The translations under genes were made by a program, and so were the position numbers. A DNA stretch of 64,000 nucleotides from an uncultured Selenomonadales bacterium (GTDB lineage: Bacteria > Bacillota > Negativicutes > Acidaminococcales > Acidaminococcaceae), in assembly GCA_900315345.1 (NCBI GenBank), contig OMYP01000006.1:1-64000 (forward strand). The letters run 5' to 3'. The stretch's first letter is position 1. Each line of letters opens with the position of its first letter. Below, one piece after another: positions 26,465 through 35,234 of the stretch. The notes beneath the pieces were generated by a model. The model ran no database searches, had not been told where the DNA came from, and saw only the letters and a program-made list of their open reading frames with translations.

Positions 26465-27925
26465 TTGGATATTCGCATTGTAGCCTACCTGACGGCGCAG
26501 ATGGTCGTATGCCTGGGGGGCGTGTACGTCATACCCTGGGGTATGTCTATGTATTTTCAGGATGGCTGTTCCGATGTTTTTTTTACCTGTGTGTTTATCT
26601 GCAATCTTATTGGGTATTTGTTGCGCCATTACGGCAGGTTCAATAAGTTCACCCAGTCCATATCCAACCGGGAAGGGGTCGCTACGGCGACATTTTCCTG
26701 GATTTTGTGTGCAGCTCTGGCCGGCATGCCCTACTGGATGACAGGGGAGCTGGATCTGTCTTCTTCTTTTTTTGAAGGAATGTCTGCCGTGACCACAAAT
26801 GGCGTGACAGCTCTTGAAAGTATTCAGGCATTGCCTGTCAGCGTTCTGTTCTGGCGGGGTATCACTCATTGGTTGGGCGGACTGGGAATCATTGTTGTGT
26901 TCATTTCCCTCCTGCCCCGTATGGCAGGCGGGGCGGTACATCTGTTTGTAGCGGAAGCAACCGGATTTAATGAAGACCGGCTGTTGCCCCGGCTGCGGAG
27001 TACGGCCCGGATCCTGTTTTTCATTTATTCTGCGCTGACAGTGGCGGAGGCCGTTCTTCTGTTTATCTGCGGAATGGATCTGTTTGACGCCGTAAACCAT
27101 GCTATGGCGACGGTAGCTACGGCTGGCTTCTCAACCTATGACAATGGCATCATGCATTATAACAGTCCGCTGATCGAATTTGTCATTTTCATTTTTATGG
27201 TACTGGCAGGGGCCAACTTTGCTCTGTATTACAAAGTATACTATAAAGGATGGCGGGTCCTGTGGGAAGATGAAGAATTCCGGTATTTCCTGTATTTTGT
27301 ATTTGCCACATCCTGCTTTATTACATTGGCGGTTTATTTGGGTACGGAGCAGAGCTTCTGGGAATCGGTCCGGCACAGTTTCTTTATGGTGGCGGCCTTT
27401 TCTTCAACTACTGGTTTTGTTTCTACAAATTACGAGCAGTGGCCTGCCATTGCCAAACTTGCCCTGGTACTTCTGTACTTTACCGGAGGCTGCGCCGGTT
27501 CCACGGCTGGCGGTATCAAGATTGCCCGGTTTGTAGTACTGGTCCGTATGACTATTGTTGAACTGAAACGTGTGCTCCATCCCAAGATGCTCTTTGCTGT
27601 AAAATTTGAAGGAAAGCCTCTGACCATTGCGGTATTATCATCTATCAGCAGGTTCTTTTTCCTGTATGTGATCAGTGTAGTGGTGCTTTCCGTTATGTTC
27701 GCGGCAACGGGCGTTTCCCTTACGGAAGCCATCTTCGGCGTTATGGCCTGCATCAGCAGCTGCGGCGTGGCTTTTGGCGGAATCGGAATGGAAGGGGAGT
27801 TCGTCCATATTTCGGCAGCTGGTAAGATGGTTCTGGCCCTTGCCATGCTGTTAGGGCGTCTTGAAATTTATACGGTGCTGGTCATGCTGCGAAAAGAGTT
27901 CTGGCATGTGAACAGCCGGTGGTAA
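26465..27925 (+). CDS. trkH: Trk potassium transporter membrane subunit TrkH, paralogue 2
   Basis: The 486-residue protein has a TTG start preceded by AGAGGTG. The four filters read VTTNGVTA, VATAGFST, SSTTGFVS and ISSCGVAFGG; each retains the glycine. It is close in length and topology to its neighbours but clearly different in sequence, so this is an old duplication rather than an assembly artefact. The start is 11 bp after paralogue 1, probably in the same transcript. Confidence 0.92.
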   Translation: MDIRIVAYLTAQMVVCLGGVYVIPWGMSMYFQDGCSDVFFTCVFICNLIGYLLRHYGRFNKFTQSISNREGVATATFSWILCAALAGMPYWMTGELDLSSSFFEGMSAVTTNGVTALESIQALPVSVLFWRGITHWLGGLGIIVVFISLLPRMAGGAVHLFVAEATGFNEDRLLPRLRSTARILFFIYSALTVAEAVLLFICGMDLFDAVNHAMATVATAGFSTYDNGIMHYNSPLIEFVIFIFMVLAGANFALYYKVYYKGWRVLWEDEEFRYFLYFVFATSCFITLAVYLGTEQSFWESVRHSFFMVAAFSSTTGFVSTNYEQWPAIAKLALVLLYFTGGCAGSTAGGIKIARFVVLVRMTIVELKRVLHPKMLFAVKFEGKPLTIAVLSSISRFFFLYVISVVVLSVMFAATGVSLTEAIFGVMACISSCGVAFGGIGMEGEFVHISAAGKMVLALAMLLGRLEIYTVLVMLRKEFWHVNSRW

Positions 27926-28047
27926 TGAATAACCGGAAGTATCTTTTGAAAGCCGCGTAAACTACTGTGCCTGCCTAATTACGCCGACAAACGGGCAAAT
28001 GAATTAATCAACGGTTCCCTGACCCTTCTGTTTATGGGGGTGTTATT

Positions 28048-29508
28048 TTGAACAGCAGTGTTATTTTGTTTTTGCTGGGCAAAATTTTATATTTTCTGGG
28101 CGCTGTGTTTGCGATCCCCATGCTGGTTGGATTCCTTTACCGGGATGAAGGGGCGTATATTTTTTCTATTTGCATGATATTTATTCTGGCAGCAGGATTT
28201 TTTTTGAAAAATACCGTGAAACCGGTTTCGGCCCAATATGAAATCAGCAACAGGGAAGGAATATTGACGGTGGTGCTGACATGGGTCATGGCGGCAATTC
28301 TTGCCTCAATACCCTTTATGGCCTCAGGAATGCTGGATCCGGCAGGCGCGTTTTTTGAAGCCATGTCCGGACTGACTACTACCGGTGCTACCGCACTGCC
28401 GGAAATTGAGGGATGGCCAGTAAGCCTGCTGTTCTGGCGGGTTTGGCTCCACTGGATCGGCGGTCTGGGTATCATAGTGATTTTTATAGCGCTTCTGCCG
28501 GGCATCAGTGGCAGCGCAGCCCATCTGTTTAATGCGGAAAGCAGCGGATTCGAAGGGGAAAAAATCGTACCCCGGCTGCAGAAAACAGCTTTGCTCCTCT
28601 TTAAAATATACAGCCTGATTACAGCGGTGACAGCTGCCTTGCTGTTGTTTTGCGGCTTGGACCTGTATGATGCGGCTGTCCATGCCATGTCTGCCGTGGC
28701 TACGGGAGGTTTTTCCCACTACAATGACAGTGTGGCCCATTTTCGCAGTGCAGGCGTTGAAATGGTTTTGGGAATTGCTATGTTTGTTGCCGGCGGAAAC
28801 TTCGCGTTATATTTCAATGTAAGACAGAGAGGCCTGCGGGTGTTGCTGAGGAATGATGAATTCCGGTGGTATCTGGTTTTATTTCTTTCATTGACAGGGC
28901 TTGTGACAGCTTCGCTGGTATCCCATGGACACGGGATGGAATCCGGTTTTCGGGATGCTTTTTTCCAGGTGGCTTCTTTCATTTCTACTACCGGTTATGT
29001 TTCTGCCGATTATGATCAGTGGCCGTCTTTTGCCAAGATATGCCTGGTGCTTTTGTATTTTACAGGGGCCTGCGCCGGTTCCACTGCCGGTGGCATAAAA
29101 ATTTCGCGTTTTGTAGTTCTTCTGCGGGGAATCGGTGTGAGCGTATCGAAAGTGCTGCATCCCCGGGAAGCAAGACCGATACTTTATAATGGCAGAAAAG
29201 TCGAAAATAATGTATTGGGACTTGTGCTGACATTTTTCGCGTTATACATAGCGATCATTATCCTGTTTTCAACTGCCATTGCTTTCACTGGCGAGGATAT
29301 TATAACTGCAGTGACCGCAGTAGCAGCCTGTTTAAGCAGTGTGGGTCCCGGTTTCGGTACTGTAGTTGGGGCTACAGGCAATTTTTCATCCCTGACCCCG
29401 GCAGCAAAAATTATGCTGGCTTTCGTAATGATGCTGGGACGTCTGGAAATGTACACGGTGCTGATCCTTTTCAGCCGGAACTTCTGGCAGGGGCAGAGCC
29501 GATGGTAA
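28048..29508 (+). CDS. trkH: Trk potassium transporter membrane subunit TrkH, paralogue 3
   Basis: The 486-residue protein has a TTG start with GGGGGTG upstream. Its filters are the most canonical of the three: LTTTGATA, VATGGFSH, ISTTGYVS and LSSVGPGFGTV. It lies 122 bp after paralogue 2, a larger spacer than between the first two, so it may have its own promoter, although I see no clear one. It is probably the standard K+ channel partner of TrkA, with the others as variants. Confidence 0.93.
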   Translation: MNSSVILFLLGKILYFLGAVFAIPMLVGFLYRDEGAYIFSICMIFILAAGFFLKNTVKPVSAQYEISNREGILTVVLTWVMAAILASIPFMASGMLDPAGAFFEAMSGLTTTGATALPEIEGWPVSLLFWRVWLHWIGGLGIIVIFIALLPGISGSAAHLFNAESSGFEGEKIVPRLQKTALLLFKIYSLITAVTAALLLFCGLDLYDAAVHAMSAVATGGFSHYNDSVAHFRSAGVEMVLGIAMFVAGGNFALYFNVRQRGLRVLLRNDEFRWYLVLFLSLTGLVTASLVSHGHGMESGFRDAFFQVASFISTTGYVSADYDQWPSFAKICLVLLYFTGACAGSTAGGIKISRFVVLLRGIGVSVSKVLHPREARPILYNGRKVENNVLGLVLTFFALYIAIIILFSTAIAFTGEDIITAVTAVAACLSSVGPGFGTVVGATGNFSSLTPAAKIMLAFVMMLGRLEMYTVLILFSRNFWQGQSRW

Positions 29509-29540
29509 GATACATCTTGGAGTATCGTCTGCAAAATTTT

Positions 29541-29571
29541 TTAACAAATCAAGGTTGGCTTATGATATAAT
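29541..29571 (+). promoter_or_regulatory. Promoter of the larA pair (extended -10)
   Basis: TGATATAAT at 29563-29571 is a perfect extended -10, with TTAACA 19 bp upstream. The coding start lies 122 bp downstream. Confidence 0.6.
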
Positions 29572-29693
29572 ATTTTTACTTTTATATTACTGGACTTTGT
29601 TTTTTGTCCGAATCGTTCGACCATATGATATGGCAGTGGTGATCAAGGCGAATAAGACGGGGAATACTGGTAATTTCAGGAGGAATTCAACTG

Positions 29694-30992
29694 ATGAAAA
29701 CGTTTGAGTTTGGTTATGGGAAGGGTACACAGAAGGTGGACCTGCCTGAAGAACACATCATCTATGACTTGCATGGGAAAGAAGTCGCTGTAGAAAAAGA
29801 TATTGCTGCTGCAGCATTAACAGCTCTGCGCAATCCTATTGACAGCAAGCCCCTGTCGGAAATCGTAAAACCCGGGGAAAAGGTTGCCATCGTTGTCAGC
29901 GATGAAACCCGCCTGTGCTATACAGACCGGTTCCTCCCTGTTATAGTAAAAGAACTGAATGAACAGGGGATTCCGGACGAAGACATTGATGTTGTGATTG
30001 CCACAGGTACCCACCGGGCCCAGACTCCGGAAGAAGATATCCTGGTGCTGGGTGAAGAAATGGTAAAGCGTTTACGGGTACACCAGCATGACTGCCGTAA
30101 TAAGGAAAACCTGGTCTATAAGGGTACTACCTCCCGGGGCAACAGGGTCTATATAAATAAAGTTGTTGCCGAGGCTGATAAAATTATTGCTACCGGTGCG
30201 GTAACACTGCACCCCATGGCAGGGTTCGGCGGCGGACGTAAGGCTATTGTGCCGGGGGTGGCCGGACTGGAGACCATCAACTGCAACCATGTGCTGGCCC
30301 TGGCGGAAAAAAACGGTGACGGCTGTAACCCGGATGTCACTACCGCAAAGCTGGAAGGGAATCCTTTCCATGAGGACCTGATGGAATGTGTGGATTTTGT
30401 TGATCCTGACTTTTTGTTTGATGTGGTGCTGACCAGTGAAGGTGAGTTGTATGAAGTAGTTGCCGGGAATTGGAAGACCGCATTCTACAAAGGCTGCCAG
30501 GATCTGCTGGAAATCAGCGGATTCCCCATCAAAGAACAGGCCGACGTAGTCATCGCCAGCGGCGGCGGCTATCCTAAAGATATCAATCTGTACCAGGGTA
30601 CAAAGAGCCATATGAATGTGGACATGGCGGTAAAACCCGGCGGCATTGCCATCATTATGCTGGAATGCCCGGATATTAAAGAACCGGCTGTATTTACGGA
30701 CTGGCTCATTAAAAGCGATCTGAAGAAGACGGAACAGGAAGTGCGGGACAATTTCTATATGGCTGCTTTTGTGGCCTACAAGAGCCGTTGCATTATAGAA
30801 TCCCATACAGTTTATCTGGTGACTCGCAGAGAAAACTTTGATTTTGTACGCCAGACCGGACAAATCCCGGTGGAAACTGTGGCGGAAGCCTGGGAACTGG
30901 CCCAAAAGAGACTGGCGGAAGAAGGGAAGAACGATTATACGATTACCTTGATGGGACATGCGCCGGTTACACTGCCGGTATTGACAAAATAA
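29694..30992 (+). CDS. larA: Nickel-pincer-dependent racemase, LarA family, paralogue 1
   Basis: The 432-residue protein has an ATG after CAGGAGGAATTC. The LarA fold shows the N-terminal VSDETR region, the ATGTHRAQT segment (active-site His) and the cofactor-binding HPMAGFGGGRKAIVPGVAG. In that last block the Lys after GGGR is the residue that binds the nicotinate-derived nickel pincer in lactate racemase, and the His at its start is the second catalytic base. LarA interconverts D- and L-lactate, and the wider family racemises other 2-hydroxy acids. The cofactor-making genes larB, larC and larE are not in the window. The second paralogue follows. Confidence 0.88.
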   Translation: MKTFEFGYGKGTQKVDLPEEHIIYDLHGKEVAVEKDIAAAALTALRNPIDSKPLSEIVKPGEKVAIVVSDETRLCYTDRFLPVIVKELNEQGIPDEDIDVVIATGTHRAQTPEEDILVLGEEMVKRLRVHQHDCRNKENLVYKGTTSRGNRVYINKVVAEADKIIATGAVTLHPMAGFGGGRKAIVPGVAGLETINCNHVLALAEKNGDGCNPDVTTAKLEGNPFHEDLMECVDFVDPDFLFDVVLTSEGELYEVVAGNWKTAFYKGCQDLLEISGFPIKEQADVVIASGGGYPKDINLYQGTKSHMNVDMAVKPGGIAIIMLECPDIKEPAVFTDWLIKSDLKKTEQEVRDNFYMAAFVAYKSRCIIESHTVYLVTRRENFDFVRQTGQIPVETVAEAWELAQKRLAEEGKNDYTITLMGHAPVTLPVLTK

Positions 30993-31028
30993 TGCCGGTC
31001 TTTTGAAAATAACCAGGCTAATCAGTAT

Positions 31029-31069
31029 AAGGAGAGAAAAATACAACCTTTTTCTCCTTGTCTTTATTT
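31029..31069 (+). terminator. Terminator-like hairpin between the two larA genes
   Basis: AAGGAGAGAAA pairs with TTTCTCCTT and is followed by a T-rich stretch. It may reduce expression of the second gene. Confidence 0.6.
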
Positions 31070-31103
31070 CATTTAAAACGGTTGCGGAAAGGTTGAATAA
31101 ATT

Positions 31104-32402
31104 ATGGAATACAGGGTTCCTTACGGAAAAGGAGAGCAGGCAGTGGATCTGCCTCAGGAGCATGTGGCACAGGTGCTGCTTCCGCCGGTAACGGATACGC
31201 CCCATACAATAGAAGAACTGATGGAAGAAGCACTGGCACATCCCATCGGAACTCCAACGCTGGACCATATTGTAAATGCAGGGGATAAGGTAGTGCTGCT
31301 GGTCAGCGATATTACCCGGGCCTGGGCACGCTTTGATCTGTTTCTTCCCATTTTAGTAAACCGGCTGAATGTGCTGGGTGTACCGGATGGTGACATCAGT
31401 ATCATCATAGCCACCGGAAAGCACCGGCTGAACACAGACGCGGAAAAAGAAGAAATCATTGGCAGCAATTTGTTTCACCGCATTAACGTGTACGACCACA
31501 ATCCGGCCACAGAAGCCTGTGAATTTTTAGGTACCACGAAACGGGGTACGCCGGTGTGGATCAATAAGCAGGTAGTTGCCGCGGATAAAGTAATACTCAC
31601 AGGGGGACTTTCTCCCCATATTTATGCCGGCTTTGGCGGCGGCCGGAAAAGCGTGATCCCCGGCGTAGCAGGGGTGGAGACCATTAACCATAACCATAAC
31701 ATGGCTCTGACAGATGAAATCGGGGGCGGTGTGAATCCGGACACCTGCATCATGCGGCATCAGGGGAACCGCCTCAGTGAGGATATGTGTGAGGTGGCTG
31801 AATTCCTGACCCCCTGCTTCATGGTCAATGCGATTATGGATGCGGAAGGAAACTTCTATAAGATCATGGCGGGCCACTGGTATGAAGCCTGGCTCCAGGG
31901 GACGAAAGAGGTCATGAAGCTGCAAGGTGTTCCTCTGAAAGAAAAAAGTGACGTGGTTATTGTCTCCGGCGGCGGGTATCCAAGGGATATAAGCCTGTAT
32001 CAGGGCATGAAATGCTATGCACCGGGTGCTGCAGCCTTAAAGGAAGGTGGTATCCTTATCGCCGTGTTACGTTGTCAGGACATGACAGAGCCACCTGCTT
32101 TTTTTGACAGCTTCAAGTATACGGATCTGAAACAGATGGAACTGGATGTGCGGGCTGATTTTACGGTGCCGTTCTATGTAGCATTTTACATGTGCTGTCT
32201 GGCCCGGCATTTCACTATCATTCTTGTTACGGAACCTGAAAATTTTGCCAATGCGAAGAAGACTGGGGCTATTCCGGCGGCTACATTGGAAGAAGCATGG
32301 AAGATAGCAGAGTGTAAGCTGAAAGAGCAGGGGAAAGAAAACTATATCATTAATATTATGCCCTATGGTGGCGACACCCTGCCGGTTCTGGCTTTTGCCT
32401 GA
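31104..32402 (+). CDS. larA: Nickel-pincer-dependent racemase, LarA family, paralogue 2
   Basis: The 432 residues equal paralogue 1 in length, but the sequence is clearly divergent. Conserved blocks are LLVSDITRAW, IATGKHRLNT (His of the first motif retained), and SPHIYAGFGGGRKSVIPGVAG with the pincer-binding Lys. The second half is close to paralogue 1 (VVIVSGGGYPRDISLYQG). The residues around the substrate pocket differ (GTHRA versus GKHRL, and SPHIY versus LHPM), so the two may act on different 2-hydroxy acids. Its start lies 111 bp after paralogue 1, past a hairpin. Confidence 0.88.
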   Translation: MEYRVPYGKGEQAVDLPQEHVAQVLLPPVTDTPHTIEELMEEALAHPIGTPTLDHIVNAGDKVVLLVSDITRAWARFDLFLPILVNRLNVLGVPDGDISIIIATGKHRLNTDAEKEEIIGSNLFHRINVYDHNPATEACEFLGTTKRGTPVWINKQVVAADKVILTGGLSPHIYAGFGGGRKSVIPGVAGVETINHNHNMALTDEIGGGVNPDTCIMRHQGNRLSEDMCEVAEFLTPCFMVNAIMDAEGNFYKIMAGHWYEAWLQGTKEVMKLQGVPLKEKSDVVIVSGGGYPRDISLYQGMKCYAPGAAALKEGGILIAVLRCQDMTEPPAFFDSFKYTDLKQMELDVRADFTVPFYVAFYMCCLARHFTIILVTEPENFANAKKTGAIPAATLEEAWKIAECKLKEQGKENYIINIMPYGGDTLPVLAFA

Positions 32403-32438
32403 TATACGCTTGACATATTTCAACAGATTTTGTAAAAT

Positions 32439-32478
32439 AAACGCAGTTAGCGTAAGCTAATCTGCGTTTTTCTTTTTT
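32439..32478 (+). terminator. Rho-independent terminator after the larA pair
   Basis: AACGCAG-TTAGC, loop GTAA, GCTAA-T-CTGCGTT, then a T-rich tail. Confidence 0.85.
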
Positions 32479-32510
32479 CCTTCAACTGAGAATTTTACAC
32501 ATAAAGCTTA

Positions 32511-32539
32511 TTGAAATATAGTTACAATAGTGCTATAAT
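32511..32539 (+). promoter_or_regulatory. Promoter of the SLH porin gene
   Basis: TTGAAA and TATAAT are separated by 17 bp, and TGC directly before the TATAAT makes an extended -10. The leader to the start codon is about 170 nt. Confidence 0.75.
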
Positions 32540-32715
32540 ATCAAAAGATTATTATTTTTCTTTTAACACGCTCTGATATGAAATGGAAGGAATTTGTTCC
32601 GGGTTTTGCGGAAATGCAGAGGAAACCAGGCAACTCGCGCAAAGAGGCAGAACTGTGACAAAGTCTCCTGACATTTTATATAAATTTATTATTTGTCTTA
32701 GAGGAGGCAATAAAA

Positions 32716-33990
32716 ATGAAAAAATCTTTAGTTCTTGCTATGGCTATGGCGTTGGGTGTAACCGCTTCCGCTTATGCCGCAAATCCCTTTAGCGATGTAC
32801 CGGCTGGCCACTGGGCGTATGACAGCATCTCCAAATTAGCTGCTGCCGGCATTATCGAAGGCTATGGCGACGATACCTTCCGGGGCGACCGCCTGATGAC
32901 CCGTTATGAAATGGCTCAGATCGTAGCGAAAGCGCTGGCTAAAGGCGCTAACGTTGACAAACTGGCTGCTGAATTCGCAGATGAACTGGATGCTCTGGGC
33001 GTTCGGGTAGCAGCCTTGGAAAAGAAAGCTGACAATGTTAAGATCACCGGCGAGATTCGTTACCATTATGGGTATATAAAGCCTAATCATGACAGAAAGT
33101 TAAGCGAAACCGGTCTGCGTTCCCGCCTGTATTTTAACGGAAAAGTAAATGATAACTGGAACTATGTAGGCCGTATCGAAAACCAGCAGTGGTTCCATAA
33201 TACGGAAGAGCCCGGCGCAGGTAATAAAGGGGATGAAGATACCAGCTTCAATATTGCCAAACTGGAAGGCCGTCTGGGTGGTATTAATGTTATTGCCGGC
33301 CGTGATGACGATGTATTTGCAGATGGTTACATTTACGATGGCGAACATGATGCTGTTAAATTGTCCTATGGCAGCAAATATTACATCAGCGGTGCCTATG
33401 GTAAACTGACTGATTTGAATGACGATGAAGTTTTTGGTGGAAAAGCTTCTGCAAAGGAATTTTGGAATGCAGAAATCGGAACCAACATGGATACCTTTGT
33501 AAACGCAAAAGTTGGTTATCTGAGCGCCAAACTGGGTACTGACGGTAAAGCATATTTCAATGATGATAGCAAAGATGGAATCTTATATGCAGGACTGAAC
33601 TTTAAACTGACTGACGATTTAGGTTTAAATGCTATGTACCTGCGTTCCAACAGAGATAAATTTGTTTCAGAGGGTAATAATTATAAATCCAAGAAAGACG
33701 GTTATGTATTTGGCTTATCCTTTAAAGGTGCGGAAGCAGAAACTCCTGGCTCCTGGGGATTAGGCGCAAATTACTATCATCAGGGCCGTGGTACCTATCT
33801 GGCACACACTATTGATGGCGATACTGACTTCAATACCGGCTTTAAAGGCTGGTCTGTTGGCGGCGAAGTAACGTTGGCCAAGAACATGGTTCTGAGCACC
33901 ACCTACTATGACACCAAAGCTCTGAAGGGTGCCCAGGAAAATAATGCAAAAACAAAAGTAATCTGGTCTGAATTTAATGTGTTCTTCTAA
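32716..33990 (+). CDS. Outer-membrane porin with N-terminal SLH domain (OmpM-like)
   Basis: The 424-residue protein has a signal peptide (residues 1-21, ending AYA), one S-layer homology domain (NPFSDVPAGHWAYDSISKLA to RYEMAQIVAKAL, residues about 23-77), a short coiled coil (about 85-105) and a beta-barrel ending in phenylalanine. In Negativicutes this architecture tethers the outer membrane to polyaminated peptidoglycan through SLH while the barrel forms a general pore. The ribosome-binding site is strong (GAGGAGG). Lower GC in the barrel region suggests fast evolution. It is strong evidence for a diderm Firmicute host. Confidence 0.93.
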   Translation: MKKSLVLAMAMALGVTASAYAANPFSDVPAGHWAYDSISKLAAAGIIEGYGDDTFRGDRLMTRYEMAQIVAKALAKGANVDKLAAEFADELDALGVRVAALEKKADNVKITGEIRYHYGYIKPNHDRKLSETGLRSRLYFNGKVNDNWNYVGRIENQQWFHNTEEPGAGNKGDEDTSFNIAKLEGRLGGINVIAGRDDDVFADGYIYDGEHDAVKLSYGSKYYISGAYGKLTDLNDDEVFGGKASAKEFWNAEIGTNMDTFVNAKVGYLSAKLGTDGKAYFNDDSKDGILYAGLNFKLTDDLGLNAMYLRSNRDKFVSEGNNYKSKKDGYVFGLSFKGAEAETPGSWGLGANYYHQGRGTYLAHTIDGDTDFNTGFKGWSVGGEVTLAKNMVLSTTYYDTKALKGAQENNAKTKVIWSEFNVFF

Positions 33991-34040
33991 AATTGATTTA
34001 AATGATCAATTGCTTAGTTTCAAAGTTTATAATCTGTAAA

Positions 34041-34077
34041 AAAAGGAGCTGCAAAAGCAGCTCCCTTTTTTATTTTT
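34041..34077 (+). terminator. Rho-independent terminator of the porin gene
   Basis: GGAGCTGC, loop AAAA, GCAGCTCC, then TTTTTT. Confidence 0.9.
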
Positions 34078-34100
34078 GATTAAAAAACATCTAACTATAT

Positions 34101-34129
34101 TTGTATTTGTTCTTTTGATGTGGTATAAT
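34101..34129 (+). promoter_or_regulatory. Promoter of exbB-exbD-tonB
   Basis: TTGTAT and TATAAT are separated by 17 bp, with TGG before the -10 forming an extended -10. Confidence 0.75.
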
Positions 34130-34185
34130 TCCTAATAGTAATTATTTCTTTTAAAATATGCAATTAATTAGGAGGCTTACAACTG

Positions 34186-34824
34186 ATGAACTTCTTTGCG
34201 TCGGGATTGGATTACTTTGTCAAAGGAGGGCCGGTCATGTACCCGCTGCTTCTTTGCTCTGTTGCAGCTATCGCCATATCGGTGGAGCGTTATTTGTTTT
34301 TCAAAAAAGAGGACAGTGGCAGGGAATTTACCAAACAGTTCTGTGAATACGTGGAACAGGATAACTGGATCGATGCCAAAAGACTGGCAGATTCTACCCG
34401 GGGTGAGATTGCTAAGCTGGCTACCATTGTCATGGCCCGGCACGGTCGTTTTGAGCGGCTGGAAAATTTTGTCAGCGTCAGGGCGGAGCGGGCTTTAGAT
34501 AAATTTGAAAACCGGCTTAACTATCTGAATGTAATTGTTACCCTGGCTCCGGTTCTGGGACTTCTTGGTACGGTCACCGGTATGATCGGATCCTTTAATA
34601 ATTTCAGCCAGCGCCTGGATAACCCTCTGGCTGTAACGGCCGGTATCGGCGAAGCGCTGATCACCACAGTGTTCGGCCTATGTATCTCCATTATTGCCAT
34701 CTGCATGTATGCCTACTTTAACCGTCGTCTGACGGCCATCACGCTGAACGTGGAAGAAGTTGCCAACACGTTGCTGGAAGCTATCGCAAAAAATCTGGAT
34801 AAGCAGGCAGGTGCCGAAGAATGA
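34186..34824 (+). CDS. exbB: ExbB / TolQ-type proton channel subunit
   Basis: The 212-residue inner-membrane protein is the pentameric part of the motor that powers TonB-dependent uptake. It has three transmembrane segments (near residues 12-32, 110-132 and 155-178) and the MotA/TolQ/ExbB signature LAPVLGLLGTVTGMIGSF. The next gene, exbD, overlaps by 4 bp (ATGA). The complete exbB-exbD-tonB operon can energise the TonB-dependent receptor encoded at 52139. Confidence 0.92.
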   Translation: MNFFASGLDYFVKGGPVMYPLLLCSVAAIAISVERYLFFKKEDSGREFTKQFCEYVEQDNWIDAKRLADSTRGEIAKLATIVMARHGRFERLENFVSVRAERALDKFENRLNYLNVIVTLAPVLGLLGTVTGMIGSFNNFSQRLDNPLAVTAGIGEALITTVFGLCISIIAICMYAYFNRRLTAITLNVEEVANTLLEAIAKNLDKQAGAEE

Positions 34825-35234
34825 TTAAATTAAAAAAACGGGGAAGGAAAGCGCCGGACATTATGCTGAGCCCAATGATCGACATGATGTTCCTGTTGCT
34901 TATCTTTTTTATCGTCAGCGCCATGTACATGAGCGAACTGAAGACCATTCCGGTAAAGCTCCCTGTAGCTACGGAAACTATTACCCAGAGTACGGTTAAA
35001 TTTACCGTAACCATTAAGGATGACGGTGCCTACTGGCTGGGCGATAAAGTGATCGGCAAAGTGGAACTGGTGAACCGGGCCCGGGAAGAACAGAAAAAGG
35101 ATGAGAAATTTTCCGTTGTGATCCGTGCCGATGAAAACGTGCAGTATAAAGCGGTCATCGGGTTGCTGGATTCATTTAAAAAGGCGGGTATATCCCGTGT
35201 CGGATTAGCCACAGAGAAGGAAAAGAAAAAATGA
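34821..35234 (+). CDS. exbD: ExbD / TolR-type proton channel subunit
   Basis: The 137-residue protein has a basic N-terminus and one transmembrane helix carrying the conserved proton-path aspartate (MLSPMIDMMFLLLIFFIVSA), followed by a periplasmic domain. It overlaps both neighbours by 4 bp, which indicates tight translational coupling. Confidence 0.92.
   Translation: MIKLKKRGRKAPDIMLSPMIDMMFLLLIFFIVSAMYMSELKTIPVKLPVATETITQSTVKFTVTIKDDGAYWLGDKVIGKVELVNRAREEQKKDEKFSVVIRADENVQYKAVIGLLDSFKKAGISRVGLATEKEKKK

Noticed and set aside
24996..29508. Assembly duplication of trkH
   Set aside because: The three genes differ throughout, including the filter motifs and spacers, so they are genuine paralogues.
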